A DNA stretch of 64,000 nucleotides. It comes from Edolisoma coerulescens. Its lineage: Eukaryota > Chordata > Aves > Passeriformes > Campephagidae. This document shows, in pieces, positions 38,544 to 60,412 of this stretch (positions within the stretch are counted from its first letter, which is position 1; every line of letters begins with the position of its first letter). Location of the stretch: NCBI GenBank assembly GCA_013397115.1, contig VWZW01006289.1, positions 2,409,696-2,473,695 on the forward strand. The letters run 5' to 3'. The notes beneath the pieces are model-generated. The model was not told where the DNA came from. It searched no databases and saw only the letters and a program-made list of their open reading frames with translations. The position numbers were made by a program, and so were the translations under genes.

Positions 38544-40143
38544 CACAAACTCAATACAACCACACTTCTAGTCTAGCCTTGTGGATGGATGCAGGATGAT
38601 AAATAGTCTTATCAAAGATCATTGTTCTAGTATTTCAAAGAGAACCCCAAACCTCAGACATTTGGAGTCTGATGAAATGACGAGCAGAGTATTAAAACAC
38701 AGGTGGTTGGGAGAATAACACCAGGAATGCCAGTGAACTTACAAGAGGGTTTGAAGGACCAGTCCTTAATTACATTCGCAGTCTGTGGCTTGTTCTGTGA
38801 CTCAAAGTAACACGTCTAATTTACCCCATCACAGTGGTGTGCGGGTGCTGGAGCATATACCATCTTATGGTGGAACAGGGGAGTGGGGCATGAGGATGGA
38901 ACAACCCAATAGGCATTCAGTGCACAGCCACATGTGTCTTGGGAGAAAACGCAACACAATTAATTCAAAGGGATACTGTTATCCTTTTTTATCTAAGGAC
39001 ATTTATCCTTCACTTAAAATTGAAGGCAAGCTAATGAACTGCATAAACTTGAATAACTAATTAGCTCTAGAAGCCTTATCATGACAGCACAGAGCTAAAT
39101 CTGGGGAGAACCTGTCTGAGAAATTATATATAGAGTTAACAAGCATGCTTGAGTTGTTTGCTGTACTGAGCTCTGTGTTGCCAGCATAAAGCTGCTCCCA
39201 AAACCTGAACCTAGCTATAGGTAAAAGACAGCTGAGCTGAGGCCTTGCTACACTACTCATTCATGGTAGAAATATTTCATTGACCTATCTTACTGGTTTT
39301 AGTCAGATTTGCTATGGAGATGATGCTTATGCTTTCCCAACGTCTGCTTTTCTTGTGACCTGTTAGTCAGGTTCCAGCAAACAGAATGGAGGGACAGAGA
39401 TCTCAAAGATATTATGTTCCTGAGAGTTTGAAAGTGAAACATGCTACGCTAATATCCTTACTGAGGGCAAGATTGCAATGCAAGATTGACTGTCTTTTTA
39501 ATCATCAAATAATCCATATGGTTCAGACAATATCCTAAATGCCCCAGCTGTAGAAAAACTTTTCATCGCTGTTCACGTCTTCCTATGAAAAGTCCAGCTG
39601 TTGTGGCAACCCCATATTTTCCTCAGAAGGTCTGTGGTATAGACAATGGAGGACCAAAGTCAAGCCTGGTAGAAAGAGATACCACTCTGCAAACTACAAG
39701 GTATTGTACCAGACATATGCCCAATATTATTTTTTTTTGGTGTGTTTTTATATGTGCTACCGTGTGTATCCTTCCTCAAGTGACAGCGTGCATGTTAGGG
39801 GTTCTAAAAACAGCTGTATTTTTCAAACATCACTTTAAAAAAACCCAACAAAACTGCATCTAAGCTTTTTCAAGAAGTTATTTATTTACATCCTCAAAGC
39901 TCAAAAGAAGTGTCCTTGAACTTAATTTCAGGCTTTCTTATATAAACATATGAAGAAAGAAAGGCTGATGAGACAATTTAGTCCCCTGATGAACTTGTTT
40001 GTGAAGGAAGAATAATGATTGAAATTATTGTTCTGCTAGAGAAGAAGAGTGTAGCTACATACCCATCCTGTGGCAAAGGGCTGCTGTGCTTTAAAGTTAA
40101 GCACTTGCAGATTAGGAAACCCAGGAGTTAAAGGCAAACATAA
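38544..40143. other. Non-coding DNA, no gene recognised
   Basis: AT-rich sequence between repeats. No exon or repeat family recognised. Confidence 0.6.
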
Positions 40144-40235
40144 ATTCATAAAACATTTAGATTGAAAAAGACCTCTAAGAACATCAAGTCCAGCTGTTAA
40201 ATTCCTCACCTGTGTGGACAGGCACTAAACTTAAT
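40144..40235 (-). mobile_element. Short CR1 fragment, minus orientation
   Basis: The 'ttcataaaacatttagattg' and 'aaaaagacctctaagaacat' blocks, followed by 'caagtccagctgttaa', match the reverse complement of the CR1 3' end. About 90 bp remain. Confidence 0.78.
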
Positions 40236-40239
40236 CTCA

Positions 40240-41500
40240 TACTAAAATGGAAGTTGCATATTTTGTTTTCATTATCCTCATTCACCTCGTAGTTCCAGCT
40301 CTGTACTATGCACTGCTCAAATCCTGTGCTATTAGTTTTGTCACAGACTGTTCGGTGATAATTGTGACTTTAGTATTTAAGTACATCAAAACCACCGCTG
40401 AATTAATCTGTATTATACTGCTGAGACATATGGTCTTATTAGTAGCGATAAATCTGAAATACTTATTCTCATTTACTCAATGCCAGACGCTCAGGAGATG
40501 ATTTTCCACAAGACGCAGCCTTTGGTGCACGTTCATTCAGAGCTCAGTGCTGGCTGCCTCCAGCTGCAGTAGTGAGTACTCTTCGCTTTTAGAACAGACC
40601 AAAATTCCCAGAAAACAAGGGCTGGTGCCTCTGATGTCCCAGGCTGTGGTTGCTTGCCTTGCGTCATGCAGCCCTAATTCCTACAGCCCACATGGAACCC
40701 CGATTCTTTCTCCAAGAGGGGCAGGAGTCTGGCTCCCTGTGCTCAGACTTCTTCTCGTAAGGCAGGTAGCAAAGGCAAAGGAGCCCACAGGAGACCTGGA
40801 AGGGGAATTGCAGTTGGGAGGTGCTGGCCCCCTAATTTCTGGCCAAATTTCCTATGGTTACTTTGAATTCCTAATGATAATTCAAAAGCAGTGCTCCCAA
40901 ATGGTCCTTTTCCAGAGTGTTTCGAAGCATAGCATCTCTTTGCAGGTCTTAGGGATGCTGAGAGTCAGGACTACAGGCCTTCTGCTTCTGTTCCCTCCCT
41001 GCCTTGTCCCAGTCTGCTTCAGTCCTTCCCACGGCCGACTCCTTGTTCCCGTGCCTTATATTTGGAGTCCTTTGTTGCACCAGGATGGGGAGGAACAGCA
41101 AGAGGGAAGGTCTAGCACTGCCTTTGCTGCTCCAAGGGGAGGCCTGTAAAGTGCACGGGGATGCACATGCACGGTGCAGATGCCTGTGGGTGGAATGAAG
41201 GGGATGACGTGAGAGCAGCTCAGGCAGAAGCTGTAGATAACTGTCAGACTACAACAAGTCTCCCGAGCACATGCAAGCTGCATTTTTTTCCAGAAGCTCC
41301 AAACATAGCCAAATTTGTACACATTTTCTTCAAAGGAAATTAAAGAGAGATTTTATGTGTGTTTGTCAGACAACATATGATCCCTCGTACTTGTAGATCA
41401 CCCTCTGTAAATCAAGCATTATGTACCTTGTTGTTAGTCTTCTAACAACTCTTCATGTTTGAGAATTAGCCTCTGCTTTTTCACTGGAGAAATAATTGAG
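40240..41500. other. Non-coding DNA, no gene recognised
   Basis: Contains a 200-codon + frame (40547-41149) that lacks an ATG at its 5' end and has no recognisable domain. Treated as chance. Confidence 0.5.
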
Positions 41501-41504
41501 GCAG

Positions 41505-41790
41505 AAAAGGAAATTTTAGGGCCAGAAAGAGCCACTGTGATCTTGTTTCAATCTCAGGTATAACTGGACCATCAGGCGTCCTTAAACAAATTCTTACCAC
41601 ACAGGTCCTTTAGTTTTGTTAAGAAAAAGTTTTCAATGCAAAAATGCTCAGTGATGGAGAATCCTCAACGGTCTTGGGTAAATTATTTTGATAGTCATTT
41701 ATTTGTAATTCTAATTTAATTAGCCTCAAGTTCAGTAAATTGGATCTTGCTAGAAATGTTTGTTTCTTGTCACGAAATGTTTGTTTCCTA
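41505..41790 (-). mobile_element. Ancient diverged CR1-type LINE copy, minus orientation
   Basis: The 'ttttagggccagaaagagcc' start, 'gtgatggagaatcctcaac' block and 'cagtaaattggatcttgcta' block follow, in order, the reverse complement of an old amniote CR1 3' end I know from reptile and bird genomes. Identity is clearly low, so this copy predates most avian-specific insertions. Confidence 0.6.
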
Positions 41791-42374
41791 TGTAATGTAG
41801 TTACTTACTCTATGGAAGTTCTCTGTTGCTGTTCTCTGTGATAACCCAAACAGTTTGAGCTCCCGCACTCTGACTGTGGGGCTCATTTTCACAACCCTTA
41901 TTCATTCTTTGCTCCAGTTATTTTTTTAAGTGGAGCTGCTTCAGCTAGAAACATCCTATTTACAAGGATATATCCAAAATGGTTATCGTATTTTCTCCTA
42001 AGACATGGACATTCATTAGAAGCAGAAAACTTGGTACAAACGTGCTAATCACAATTAATTTAGTGAGAGCAGGCAGATAGATTTCTGTCCTGAAGATGAG
42101 CCATCATGGGTGGAAGTCTTTTTCCAGAGTTGCTCCTGCCAAGGTGGAAACACTTAACCCTGGGAAAAGCCAAGCCCCACTCCAGCCCCATCCCCTTCTT
42201 GCTTTGCTGGTAAAATTCACCACGGTGCCGTGGCATGGTAGGGATGAGCACACAACCTCCTCACTCCCAGGCTGCCTCTTCCAAAACCGTGCTGCTTTGA
42301 AGCTGTGGTCTGCACAGCCCTTTCTTGTAGTTCAGGCACTGAATGCATGGTATGCGATTACATTCAGGCAGGAA

Positions 42375-43290
42375 ATGATTCATAAAATTTAGTGAAAGGA
42401 GAGATCATTGGATAATGTAATCTGACCTCCTATAGCTACCAAAGATTTTTTTTTCTGAGTATGCCTACATTCAACTCAACTGTTTCTATTTAATTTAAGT
42501 ATAACTTCTGTTAGGGTAAAGTGCACATTACAAAAAGGCATCTAACAGTGGTTTCAAGACAACAGGATCCACTAGATCCTTTGTACCTGGTTCCAGTGTT
42601 TAAATGCTCATGATGCTACAGATGAATGCCTTATTTCTTATTTGGATGTATCTGGCTTCATCTTCACTTTCTAAGTGCTTGCTGTGTTTCAGATTAAAAT
42701 AATTCAGTACTCATACCTTCTCTTGGAAGTACTTCATTTTATTCAAGTCACCTAAATCTTTTTTCTATGCAAAGAAATTTCTTCAGCCTGCAAGTGTTTA
42801 TTTTAGCTTCTTTCCTCACTCTTACCTGTTTCTAACATTACTTGAAAAACACTTACATGCAAACTGTACACACTGTTTCAGCATCAGACTTATCATATCT
42901 TTAAACAGATGTAAAACCACTTCACTTAGGTTAGCATCTGCATTAGCTGCCTTTTCAGCAGCTCCTCCCTGTCAGCTCAAACTATGGATTGTATTTATTT
43001 TTCACTTTGATCCCTAATTCCTTTCAAGAATCACTCACATTTCAGGATGCAGTCCCTATTCAGTAACAATGACGTGCATTCCCTATTCTGAGATGCAAGT
43101 GTTTGCATTTGGCTTTATTAAAATACATTGTGGATAAAGAGGAACAGCCTACTGGGTACTCCAGATTGCTCTGTTTCACTGTTTCAGCATTATTAATCAA
43201 TCTTCTAAATTTTTATATCTTTGTAAATATTATCACCGATGAATTTGTATTGAACCTTGATGTCTGTAAGGTCTTTATAAAGCCCTTTCT
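42375..43290 (-). mobile_element. Ancient CR1-type LINE copy, about 0.9 kb, minus orientation
   Basis: A series of landmarks occurs in the right order for the reverse complement of an old amniote CR1. These are 'aatgtaatctgacctcctat' at the 3' end, 'ttatttcttatttggatgta', 'agtacttcattttattcaag' with 'tcacctaaatc', 'gcattagctgccttttcagc', 'tttggctttattaaaatac' and 'attgctctgtttcactg'. The match covers the 3' UTR and the end of the reverse-transcriptase frame, with no intact coding left. Confidence 0.75.
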
Positions 43291-43294
43291 ATTT

Positions 43295-45035
43295 AGCAGT
43301 GATTTGTCTATCATTACTTTCTTTTTTATTCTGTCACTTGAGGGGTTATTTACTTGTGGAAGCTGTGCACTATAATACATTGTAATGGCTTTTTAAAAGC
43401 AGAATGTTGTGCTGCTAACTTACTAATACAAGTGAACTTCTCTGTCAGCTAGAGGTGATAACTTCTCAGTGAGCTAGTTTCACTCCAAAGCGCATGATAT
43501 TCCATAGAATTCTGCTAAGTGATGTAATTCATCTTTCTTATCAGCTTTTCTGGTATTTTGCTTGGGATGAATGTCAGTCTTGCCATCCGGTGGATAGCTG
43601 GATCATTATGTTTCCGTTCTCTGAATATTGTCATACAGCAGCTGTCTTTCAGTCCTTTGGCTTTCCCCAGTGTTCAGAGATTCATTTTGAATTAATCAGT
43701 AGTGATTACAAGGATCTGACAGAAGCAAATGGTTATGGTCCACATCTACCCTTTTCTAGCAATTCTGTTCCTTTTGGTCCCAGCTCTCCTCCTCCTGAAG
43801 TTCCTCAAGCTTGTAAGTCCCCTTTCCTGCTGCCAGAGTGGTGGAAGATTGCTTCTTTGGGTTCCTCAAACACGTGGAGAGAATGTGAGGACTCTCAAGC
43901 GTTACAGGGAGAAAGGAAAGAGCACAATTGTTCTGAGAAGCTGAGTGCTGTTCACCCAACTTCTTCCTGTTTCTTATCCACATAAGACCAGTGGGCTACT
44001 GAGAAGGAGCCCCCAGCCTCCTTCAGTTGGTGGAGATGGGCTGTGCTGTCCTACTGGTAGAGAGCAGAGCTCACAGGTGATCAGAAAAAAACACGGTCCA
44101 GGTAGGACTGTGAATACATGCTCTTCTCCAGTTTTTAAAATAAATATTTTCATGGTTTATGGATCTGGGCAGCTCAACAACTTCAAGTGTTGTTTTCAGA
44201 CTATTTTTAGGACTACTAGCCATGAACCTTCTGACTTTGTCTTTATTCCTGTCTATGCATTCTCAGACTCATTTTAACCACACGCCACTATTGGCGTTAG
44301 TGGTAGTGGCAGAAGCACCTCTTGGCTGTGTGTATCTAGGACATTGGTGTTCAGTTGCTGGGGCCGTGCTTCATACCATGTTGCTGTGGTAACCCTTTGT
44401 CCTAATTCTGTAGAAAGTTCCTGTAGAAAGCCTGAAGAGTGCATGGCTAATTCTCGTTGGATGGAAGTGCATGATTCGCCTTCTTTTCCGAGACTAGAAA
44501 TAAATCTATTGAGCCCTCTTAGCTTTCATGCAGCTCTAACATAAAGCCATCTAATTAGAAATGCACACACTTTAAAAAATTCTTTTCTTCATAATATTCT
44601 TCTAAAAAGCACACTATCTTTTGTCTTTAGCGCTGCAACTTGTGAATTTTCCTTTGGGCCTTTATCTTTCCTAACTGGCATTTTACACTCCATAAATTCT
44701 AGCTCATATTGTTTGCTATTTATTTCCTGGTTTTCAGTTTGAATACTGAGGTCTTTTTAGTTATTTCTATTTGCTGTCACATATTAATCAACTGATCCAG
44801 AATGGGTTTTAAAGCAAAGTCGCCCTTTTGGGAAATGGAATGAACTCTTAACTTCCAGTTTTCAGTTGAATTATGCCGTTCAAGCCTTTCTCCTCCTTTT
44901 AACTTTACTCATGAAGGCAAGAGAAGGGAAGTCTAGCATGTGACACTGTTTTGAAACATGAACTATGAGTCATAGATTCATATTATGGACAGGAAGGACT
45001 CAGAACACAAAAGTATTACAATATTGTACTAGGTT
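43295..45035. other. Non-coding DNA, no gene recognised
   Basis: A 163-codon + frame at 43494-43985 has no recognisable domain. The beginning may extend the ancient CR1, but no further landmark is clear. Confidence 0.5.
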
Positions 45036-45039
45036 TTCA

Positions 45040-46067
45040 TGGCAAGGATTTGGTAGTGGGGGTCTACAGGGGTGGCTTCTGTGAGAAGCTGCTGGAAGCT
45101 TCCCCTGTATCCCGTGGGTCCATGACAGACCTGCCGCTGGCCAAGGCCCAGCCCATCGGCAACGATGGCAGCACCTTTGGGATAATGTATTTATGAAGAG
45201 AGAAAGAGCCTGCACAGCTGCGACTGCAGTCAGAGAGGGGAATGAGAATATGTGAGAGTAGCAGCCTTGCAGACATCAGGGGCAGTGAAGAAGGAGTGGG
45301 AGAAGGTGCTTCAGGCACCAGAGCAGAGATTCCCCTGCAGTCCATGGTGCCGCCCATGGTGAGGCAGCTGTGCCTCTGCAGCCCATGGAGGACCACTCCA
45401 GAACAGGTGGATGCCTGAAGAAGGTTGTGACCACATGGGAAGCTTGTGCTGGAGCAGAGTCCTGGCAGGACCTGTGGACCCACGGAGAGAGGAGCCCACA
45501 ACTGAGCAGGTTTGCTGGCAGGACTTGTGATCCCAAGAAGCACCCATGCTGGAGCAGCCTGTTCCTGAAAGACTGGGCCCTGTGGGAGGGACCCTTGCTG
45601 GGGCTGTTTGTGAAGAACTGCAGCCCATGGGAAGGACTCGTGTTGGAGAAGGTCATCGGAGATTGTGAGGAGTCCTCCCCCCAAGGGGGAAGGACTGGTA
45701 GAGACAGAGTGTGATGAACTCACCACAGCCTCCATTCCCCATCCCCCTGTGCTGCTGCAGGGGGAAGAGGCAGAGAAAATGCAGTGAAGTTGAGTCTCAG
45801 AAGAAGGGAGGGGTGTGGGGAAGGTATTTTTGAGATTAGGGTTTATTTCTCATTACCCTGTTCTGATTTGATTGGTAATAAATTAAACTAGTTTCCTCTA
45901 GTTCAGTCTGACTTGTCCGTGATGGTGAGTGGTGAGTGATCTCTCCCTTTACTTATCTTAACCCATGAGCCTTTTGTTATGTTTTCTCTCCCTTGTCCTG
46001 CTGAGGAGGGGAGTGATAGAGTGGGTTTGGGGGGTACCTGGGATCCAGATGGTGTCAATCCACCACA
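45040..46067 (+). mobile_element. Solo LTR (about 1.03 kb), plus orientation
   Basis: Starts TGGCAAGGATTTGGTAG and ends '...gtcaatccaccaca', with TG...CA termini. An AATAAA lies at about 45884 near the right end, followed by 'ttaaactagtttcctc', as in an R region, and then about 180 bp of U5-like sequence. It belongs to the same family as the reverse-oriented element at 37463-38543. No internal viral genes and no clear target-site duplication. The end is about 1.9 kb upstream of the first AHRR coding exon. Confidence 0.85.
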
Positions 46068-46069
46068 AA

Positions 46070-54822
<8,753 letters not shown>

Positions 54823-55004
54823 AAGGCCAGCAGTTGGGAATGAAAAATCAAATCCTTCGAAGAGACACAGAGACCGTCTGAATGCAGAACTGGACCACCT
54901 GGCCAGCCTCCTTCCTTTTCCACCCGACATCGTATCGAAGCTGGACAAACTTTCTGTCTTGCGCCTTAGTGTCAGCTATCTCCGAGTCAAAAGTTTCTTT
55001 CAAG
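54823..55004 (+). CDS. AHRR: Aryl hydrocarbon receptor repressor, bHLH exon
   Basis: Exon of 182 bp, bounded by 'ccaccacag' and 'caag|gtaggt', that completes residue Q21 and runs to Q81. It contains the basic region [15 protein letters not shown] (residues 30-44), where H36 and R37 align with AHR His39 and Arg40 that contact the XRE. Helix 1 follows, then the loop PFPPDIVSK (52-60), and helix 2 (61-80) with [20 protein letters not shown]. The combination LNAELDHL and FFQ is AHRR-like; AHR has LNTELDRL and FFD. The exon ends in phase 1, leaving a G for the next codon, and the following PAS exon was not found in the window. No frameshift or stop is present. Confidence 0.96.
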
Positions 55005-57273
55005 GTAGGTTTCCTTAAGATATCAGCATCACATTAAAAGTATCCCTCCAATTTATTGCTGCTTTGTACTAACCCTGAGTAAAAGTAACAAATAGTATAT
55101 ATTGACAAAGTCAGGGAAAAAAATCTATTCTTGAACTTATTTTGTGCATGGGATGTTGCACTGGAAATTTCATGCCTTTCTTCTTATGCCATTTGTGTGG
55201 TTTCACCAATGGCATAACATCCATCTTCCCTCAGCAGGCTTCAGAAAATGGGAAAACACAACTATAAAATCACTAAACTGGGAAAGAAGTTTAGGGTAGA
55301 TGTAATACCTGTAGATACTTTGAATTCTCTATTTGAAGCTGTTATCATTCATGTTCAAAATGCCTGTTTAGGTATGATGTGAAGTCAAGCAACTACTGTA
55401 TTACCTATGTTTGCTGTATGCCAAGAGTAAACAGGTTTGCTTGCAAAGCCAAAATGATCACTGTCTTTCAGAATAAGAGAGATTCAAAGTTTAAAGTGTT
55501 GAATGAAGTTGTACTAGGCTGCGCTTTGTTTTTATAGTTGTCTGGCACACCACACAATGAAAACCAAATGTGCGTTTTCAGATGCACATAAAAAGAATTC
55601 TACCAAATTTGAAGATATTTTGAGTTTCTCCTGTTGCTGAGGAGTTCATGAGCAAAATCCAGATTAGGGATTTAATAATGGAAATCCTCACTAGAGTTGT
55701 TCTCAAAAAAAAAAAGGAAAAAATCTATTTGAAGGAGTATAGTTGACCAAAACTTACAGGTGGACTGCAGAGATAAACAGAAGTATTTTTATTGACATTA
55801 TTCTTGCTTTACTACTCCTTATTATTTCTTCCTCTTACTCCTCCTTATTATGCACAGTGTACGTACTTATTTTTTTTTTTGCTTTGACCAGAGAATAATA
55901 TCTATTGGTTGGATTCTTGCTTTTAAAATGCATTTTAGTATAAAAGAAATGCCAGCTTGAAGAGACTTTGTCAGGCTGCAGGGCATTTCACAAGCTGACA
56001 CCAGATTACAAAGGGTGATATCACTGATAGTAGGAGCCTCCCATGTCAACTGTGGCAGCTGGTTTCCCAGCCTGCAGCATCCTGCAGTTTACAGAGTGCC
56101 TCTCTTACCCTATAAACACATACCTGAGTGTTATGGCCCCTTCCTCTAAGCTTGACTTTAATTTCTCTAGGATTCACAAGCAATGATATCTCTTCAGCTT
56201 CCTCTACTATTCTTCTGCCACAGTTTCTAAGATCTATTGTCTCCTTTTCTTAAAGGGACAAGATAAAAGGAAAACAAGTAAAGCCAGGCTGCATTACACT
56301 GAAATGTTCATCTTCCATGTTTTGAGAGGTTTCATTTAATTTAATCCCCAAATTACCTAATTGAACACTTAGTTTGTGTTCCCTTCATTCTTATTTTTAA
56401 GTGTTTACATCATGAAACTATGGTTACAGAAAGCATTGTTTATAGTAAAGGAAGGAAACTACATGCCATTTTAAGACAAGAGAGCAGGCTGGAGCTTCAG
56501 AAGTGTGGAGTGGAGGAGAGGTGAGCTGTGGAAACAGAGCTGCATGAGGAATGGTTACAAATGTTTGGGTAAGGGCAGAATCTGCTGCATCCCTCAGGAA
56601 CATCACAATCTACTTCCTTGTAGTTATGGAGAAATAAGGCAGAATCTGTTTGTTTGGGGTTTTTTTGAGCAAAAACTTTGGTAGCAAGACACCTAAAGAA
56701 GAAAACAAACATATCCATCCCAGTGTTTCAATCTTTGTTGTGATGAAAGAGGATAGAAGAACAGAAATGGATTGTTTGTGGCTTTTTAAATCAAAGGATA
56801 GCACTAAAATGAGAGCTGTTATAAAAACTCTGAGGACAGAGAACAGACCGGTGGCATACAGAGATGTTAGAAAATTGGATAAAAAAATGTATCTGGAAAA
56901 ATGGCTTAGTAAATCTCTACTAATTCACTCAGGGAAAATTAATCCAAAGAAACTGGTGTTCGATAGAAAAGACAAATCTGGAAAAGAGAACATAAAAGCA
57001 ATAATCGAAGAGGGACAGTGGTCAGCAAATTGTTCCATGCCTGTAATACGATATGTTGACATAAACAAGAGAGCTAAGTGTGGATTTTGGTCTGTTTGCC
57101 CAGAGGCAGCATGCCATTGCACAGGAAGGTTATAATCCCTCTCTGCATGAGACCAGCATGACTCCATCTGGAATAGAGCTTTCTGTTGTGGGCATCTCCT
57201 GGTCACAAGGGCATTAATATATTAAAGGATTTGGAATAAACACAGGCAAGAAGTGACTATAAAGTTGCATGGA

Positions 57274-57318
57274 CAAAAAAACCCCAACCAACCAACAAAC
57301 AAACAACCCCCCAAAAAC
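57274..57318. repeat. A/C-rich low-complexity tract
   Basis: Runs of A followed by repeated CAAC and CAAA units. Confidence 0.85.
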
Positions 57319-60300
57319 TAAAGTTAGCTCAAATGTGTACAATTTATATTCCCCGCCTGTTTGTCTTCTTAGGAAAAGACGAGAAGGGAAGGAATTGCTT
57401 AGGATATTTTACAGTGGCACAATGGATGAAGCAAGGAGTGATGATGCCCAAGAGGAAATTTGGCTTGAATATCAAGCAAAACATATCTGTAATGAGTTCT
57501 GTTCAGCCACTCGATGTTCCTAAAGTGGATGCAGTGGAGATTCAGTACATTCGATTTTGTAATGTGCAATAGACAGTGCTGTACATCTTTTGTTTAAAAA
57601 AACTGTTCTCTGAGTTTTGAGGAAGTTAAGCTTAAATGCCAGGTTTTTGAAACATGCTTTTAAGAATATTGCTTGCCATTTTTAAAAAAAAATGAGTAGT
57701 GCTACCTGATACGTCAGTTCATGTGTGACATTGCATATTCAACCCGTAACAGGTCAGCAATTCCCATGACAATTACAGTGGCACACCTTCAACAATGCCA
57801 GGGGTTTCTAGGCACACTCATTTACTTACCACTAGGTGTCCTTTTAGTAGCTACTCTGCAGAGTCTGTGCACAGCACAAACATAGTTATGAAGATCAATA
57901 GCCAGCTGGAGGGTGTGGAGTGACCTCACCATATTGACTTCAAGCGTGACAATGGCTTTGCAGAGAATTAGGTATTAGGGCATGGAGAACATCTGTCCGT
58001 CATTTATTCCCTTTTTAGTGACCATTAGAGGTTAGTACCTTGAAGCATATGGCCAGTTCATCTTACTTGAGTTGTTTAAGCAAAGGCCTGGTTCCTTTCC
58101 AAAATTTAGACCTGGTTGTTGAGGCAGATATTCCTAGGATTCAGTTTAAGTCATTGTGGTGGATTCCCTTCCTCATTCTTAGAAATGTTTTTCTTTTGCT
58201 TCAGAACAATTCTTCTGTCTGCTTGTTTAAGATTCTTCTTATCTCTGTTATCAGTTGGCAGAGGCTCTATTAATAGCCCCACTCCCCCCAAGCTATAGCC
58301 ATTTAGTCATTTTGCATTTTCCTGATAAGCACTTCAAAATGGCTTGCAGCAATAGCCTTCCAATCTCACCGGGTCTTGTGTATGAATCAGCTGGGTCTGA
58401 ACCAGTGTTAGCTGATGACTGAGAGACATCAACTGCTGCAGGAAACTGTGACTGTCATTTGGCCCTGACAAAGATTTGCCTTGGGTGGGGCTCCTGTGAA
58501 CATGGAGTGGCACTTAGTGTCTGTGACCACTTGAGTTTGCTGGGCCTCTGGCTTGGAAATATTCCATCTCAGTTAATTGTAGTCTGTCTTCCTTTACCAC
58601 TCTTGACAATACATCCTTTAGTACCTCTTATTTCTCAGTTTTTCCACTGGTGGGGAAATGGTGGTCTTGCTTTACTTCAAAACCAGCTCTCTTTTGTTGG
58701 TTGTTTAAACTGTTCCCTTCTAGTATAGGTACTGATTTAGCAAATGAATATCAAAAGAATAGCACTTTGTCCTTTTAGCAGCTCAGATCCTTTCTGAGAG
58801 AGACCTAACTTCAGTTTCCCAGTACTTGTAAGGAAACAAGTTACGACGATCTAGATAGACCAGCACAGTTACAACTAGGCTATACAGCTCCTCATCTTTC
58901 AGTTCTTAGTGAAACTAACCTTGTATCAATAGGCTGCTCAGATTTTCCTTCAACATCTCATTCATTAATGTTAGACCTTTTAGCCATAAGCATTCCTGAT
59001 AAATGATAGCTGACGTTGAGTATAGTCTTAGATGGGAAATGTAGAGACCTTAATATGGATCAATTTTAAAATTTTAAATCTTTTACCACATAGTTTATAT
59101 AACGCATAATTTAATTCAATAGCTTGTTATTTTGCCCATCTGGACATTTTTTGCATACACACATACACATACGCAAAACCAGAGACATGCATGCACGCAC
59201 AAAAGCAGCGTCTTCCCAACAAAAATCTCCCTCACAGTATTATTTTGAATCTCTGTGTTTATTTCAGACTTCAGTGCCTTCTCTGTATTTACTTACTTCC
59301 AGACTTCATTGGATTTTGAAAGTTAAAAATCTGATAGATTTATGGATGACTAAATATGGGCTGTAGAGAGTCACAGATGAGCTCTGTGAATAAATATTTT
59401 TAAAGTTTCTGTAAGTTTTATATTTAAACTGCAATCCAGATCTTTGTGAAATTAGTGACAGTCAAGCATGGAAACATGTTTGACCTGCCTTAGACTGAAG
59501 TTATATATGGATTTTAAACTGAATTACAGTAGAGTTTAAGAAATTTGTCTACAAATGTTAGTTCATCTCTTTCCAGGTAGAATCAAAAATTTTAGGAAAC
59601 AAGCCTGTAGTGAACTTTCTTGAGTAAAGAATAAGTTATGCCTTAACCTGAAGGTCATTGTCTAATGTTTTTGCAAATCTGCAACATGAGTGATTTAACA
59701 CCTTCCTCTGCAATCCCTAACATCCAAGCTGGAAGGCTCCTGCTTCAGTTATAGAAGAAAAAATGGTTTCCTTTTCTTGTGGCACCTCAGCTTTTACAGC
59801 CATGAAGGTGATCCTAGCAGATGGAAGCAAAAAGAGGCAACAAACCTTAAACTTTCTTGTTTTCATTGTCTGTAGCTCCCTCTCAGCTGAGTAGCAGAAA
59901 ATTATTTTCCCAGCCTTGTATGGTTAAAGGTCTTCCAGCATGCTTTTCATAACCTTCCCTTTCTTGCTTCATCTGGTATTATACATTGGCTTTTCTGTTT
60001 CCCTTCTTATACATTTGTGCTTTATTTTATTCATTTTTAAAAGAGATTTTCTGCGAGCTTCCAGTCACTGAAAAACTCAGGATTTTGTTAAGGTGGTCTT
60101 TTCTCACATTTCCCATTCTTCACTGCCACTGAGACAGTTTACACTTAACTTCTATATATTGATTTGTTGAAAGAACATCTAGCTTCTATTTCCCTTAATA
60201 TGTGTCCTCTAAGATTTTTCCAGGTGTACTGAAGTCTCCCTCCTGTGGGTCCTCTGTTGTCATGTTGCTGTGCCTTGGATTGCTGCTGTTGGATCAATTC

Positions 60301-60377
60301 CAGGATTTCCTGATCACTTTCACCAAGCTGCCCTAACTCCTTCCAAACCATTTCTTCCCTTCAATTAAACCTCTTTT

Positions 60378-60412
60378 ACATACATATATATATATATTTT
60401 TTTTTTTTTTTT
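60378..60412. repeat. (TA)n followed by poly-T
   Basis: 'acatacatatatatatata' running into about 16 T; microsatellite with polymorphic potential. Confidence 0.9.

Noticed and set aside
40547..41149. 200-codon + strand frame
   Set aside because: No ATG at its 5' end, no domain, and no supporting splice context.
45064..45735. 223-codon minus-strand frame
   Set aside because: Entirely within the + oriented LTR at 45040-46067 and antisense to it; a GC-rich LTR by-product.
37463..46067. A single provirus bounded by two LTRs
   Set aside because: The LTRs are in opposite orientations and no retroviral coding region lies between them.
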